Assembly (NCBI GenBank): GCA_943787225.1
Contig: CALSLP010000001.1
Coordinates: 744,001-808,000, forward strand
Direction: 5' to 3'
DNA length: 64,000 bases
Origin: an uncultured Alphaproteobacteria bacterium
GTDB lineage: Bacteria > Pseudomonadota > Alphaproteobacteria > MPNO01 > UBA2964
Within the stretch, counting starts at the first letter, position 1; every line of letters begins with the position of its first letter. The notes under the pieces were generated by a model. The model saw only the letters and a list, made by a program, of their open reading frames with translations. It searched no databases and was not told the DNA's origin. Both the position numbers and the translations under genes were made by a program. Shown here in pieces: positions 62,339-64,000 of this stretch.

Positions 62339-63777
62339 GCTACAGCCTCTTCGCTGACAGGGAGCCGGGCCTTGAGATAGCTATCCATTGCCGTCGCAGC
62401 GTCGCGACCGTCACGAATAGCCCACACAACGAGAGAGGCACCACGGACAATGTCGCCAGCGGCAAAGACACCATCCAGATTGGTCATCTTGTTGCGGAAA
62501 TTGATTTTGAGCGTGCCCCATCGGGTGACTCCCAGCTCGGGGACATCAAACATTTTAGGCAAATCTTCAGGGTCGAAACCCAAAGCCTTGATGACCAGGT
62601 CACCTTCGACATTAAAACTCGAGCCTTCAATTACCTCGGGCGTCTGGCGACCAGAGGCATCAGCAACCCCAAGATGAATACGGGCAGCCCGAACCGCGGA
62701 AACCACTTCATCTCCCAGAAAAGCCTCAGGTTGCGCGCGCAGAGTAAACTGAACGCCTTCTTCTTCGGCATATTGAACTTCACTTCGGGAACCCGGCATG
62801 TTCGCCATGTCACGTCGATAGAGACAGACGACTGTTTCTGCTCCCTGACGCACGGCGGTCCGGACACAATCCATTGCGGTGTCGCCCGCACCGAGAACAA
62901 CGATTTTTTTGCCGGCCGCGTTCAACGACCCATCTTCAAATTCAGAAACGGTATCGCCAAGACCTTTGCGGTTGGAAGCGATAAGGAAATCGAGTGCCGG
63001 TACGATATTACCAAGACCGATACCCGGCGCCTGAAGATCACGTGCCTTATAAACGCCAGTCGCGACCAGGATGGCATCATGGCGGTCGCGCAATTCCTGG
63101 AAACTGACATCCTTGCCGACATCGACATTGTAATGCATTTTGATGCCGGCTTCTTCAAGAAGCGCGATCCGGCGGGTTACAATTGATTTGTCGAGCTTGA
63201 AGTTCGGAATGCCATAAACCAGCAACCCACCGGCCCGATCATAACGATCATAGACATGAACCTGATACCCTTTGCGGCGGAGCATATCGGCGGCGGCGAG
63301 CGCTGCAGGACCGGCGCCAATGATCCCAACCGACTGATCAATCTCGCGGATTGGCTTCGGCGGCTTGACCCAGCCATTCTCAAAAGCAGTTTCGGTTATA
63401 AAACTCTCAACAGCCCCAATTGTGACGGTGCCATGGCCAGCCTGTTCAATGACACAGTTGCCTTCACAAAGGCGATCCTGAGGGCAAATCCGGCCACAAA
63501 TTTCGGGAAAGGTGTTTGTCGCAGAAGAAAGCTCATAGGCTTCCTCCATCCGATCTTCGGCCGTTAGCATAAGCCAGTCGGGAATATTATTCTGAAGAGG
63601 ACAATGGACCTGACAGAACGGGATTCCGCATTGCGAGCACCGACTGGCCTGTTCTTCCGCCTGTTCTTCATTAAAACGACGATAAATCTCGTTAAAATCA
63701 GCCTTACGCTCCTCAGAAGAACGTTTTTCAGGTGTTTTGCGTTCTGTATCTACAAATCTGAGCATCTTATTGTCCAA
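62335..63777 (-). CDS. gltD: Glutamate synthase small subunit GltD
   Basis: GltD supplies electrons from NADPH through FAD and Fe-S centres to GltB. The 480-residue protein has the N-terminal ferredoxin-like cysteines (RCSQCGIPFCQVHCPLQNNIPDW and CGRICPQDRLCEGNCVIE), FAD motif VGIIGAGPAALAAADMLRRKGYQVHVYD, NADPH motif VVLGAGDTAMDCVRTAVRQGA, and C-terminal GVFAAGDIVRGASLVVWAI. Its stop overlaps the gltB start (ATGA), so the subunits are translationally coupled. Confidence 0.97.
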   Translation of the reverse strand: MDNKMLRFVDTERKTPEKRSSEERKADFNEIYRRFNEEQAEEQASRCSQCGIPFCQVHCPLQNNIPDWLMLTAEDRMEEAYELSSATNTFPEICGRICPQDRLCEGNCVIEQAGHGTVTIGAVESFITETAFENGWVKPPKPIREIDQSVGIIGAGPAALAAADMLRRKGYQVHVYDRYDRAGGLLVYGIPNFKLDKSIVTRRIALLEEAGIKMHYNVDVGKDVSFQELRDRHDAILVATGVYKARDLQAPGIGLGNIVPALDFLIASNRKGLGDTVSEFEDGSLNAAGKKIVVLGAGDTAMDCVRTAVRQGAETVVCLYRRDMANMPGSRSEVQYAEEEGVQFTLRAQPEAFLGDEVVSAVRAARIHLGVADASGRQTPEVIEGSSFNVEGDLVIKALGFDPEDLPKMFDVPELGVTRWGTLKINFRNKMTNLDGVFAAGDIVRGASLVVWAIRDGRDAATAMDSYLKARLPVSEEAVA

Positions 63778-64000
63778 TTCATCGCAAATTCAGGGTAAAT
63801 ACTGCTTTACCCGCCATAAAACCACCCTCGCAAACGCGATAGGATATTTTCGAAATTTAGTCGAAATCCCCCGATCCCTCCGAAGGAGGAGGCTCTATAT
63901 AAGGTAAATATTGGCCTTTGGCGAGTAAAAAATGATATTTAGGTCAGCATATGTTAACTAGTTTGACCAAATACGGGGATACGGGGATTCGCATGATTCA
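63778..64000. promoter_or_regulatory. Upstream region of gltD at the window edge
   Basis: No gene is recognised in these 223 bases. They probably contain the gltDB promoter. A 9-base tandem repeat atacggggatacgggga near 63971 and an ATG at 63993 (plus strand) were seen; the latter may be the beginning of a divergent gene whose body is outside the window, but nothing supports this. Confidence 0.35.

Overview
The window looks like chromosome from an alphaproteobacterium, probably a free-living aerobic, aromatic-degrading, Rhodospirillales-like organism. The grounds are a complete System I cytochrome c maturation operon (ccmABCDEFGHI), an HfaB-type CsgG protein with partner proteins of the kind known from alphaproteobacterial holdfasts, a VPLPA-CTERM-like sorting tail, and the gene order thrS-infC-rpmI-rplT-pheS-pheT. 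No rRNA and no CRISPR array were seen. The only tRNA is tRNA-Ser(GGA).

Layout: 1-7389 is the ccm operon, with ccmA cut by the window edge. 7509-11415 holds the two subunits of a protocatechuate 4,5-dioxygenase, a CBS-domain protein, a two-domain VOC dioxygenase and an orphan TRAP substrate-binding protein. 11614-13710 is a SPINDLY-type TPR/O-GlcNAc-transferase-like protein. 13741-20908 is the most unusual part: a NarL-type regulator split by a frameshift, a 0.9 kb AT-rich spacer with a 24-bp perfect palindrome, then secreted and outer-membrane genes (glycine-rich secreted protein, Cys-containing lipoprotein, Sel1 protein, HfaA-like and HfaD-like proteins, HfaB/CsgG channel) with a LuxR-type regulator divergent from hfaB. 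This resembles a curli/holdfast-anchor (type VIII-like) export locus, but three of its components match nothing I know.

20988-28828 is accessory metabolism: gentisate dioxygenase, an NspC-like decarboxylase paired with a DUF3326-like protein, a SulP transporter, a sorting-signal surface protein and a TauD-type dioxygenase. 29294-33720 is an insertion-sequence graveyard (one near-complete IS3 element, plus remnants of another IS3-family element, IS21 and IS66) that truncates a sigma-54 response regulator and ends beside tRNA-Ser. 34075-36719 is a small-molecule stress/catabolic cluster (isochorismatase fold, pirin, LysR). 36716-46140 is housekeeping translation genes: lepA, pheT, pheS, rplT, rpmI, infC (which seems to start at a rare AUC codon) and thrS. 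46230-53766 has glycosyltransferases, a hydrolase, a sugar-epimerase-like SDR, a TPR protein, an MscS channel and an MFS transporter. 53871-57781 has a GST, a 4,5-dihydroxyphthalate-decarboxylase-like protein with a cupin, and a frameshifted MFS gene. 57787-63777 is gltD-gltB, where gltB carries one apparent single-base frameshift.

At least five apparent frameshifts (split regulator, three in the MFS gene, one in gltB) mean that either indel sequencing errors or genuine decay must be considered. All function calls come from reading the translations; no database search was run.
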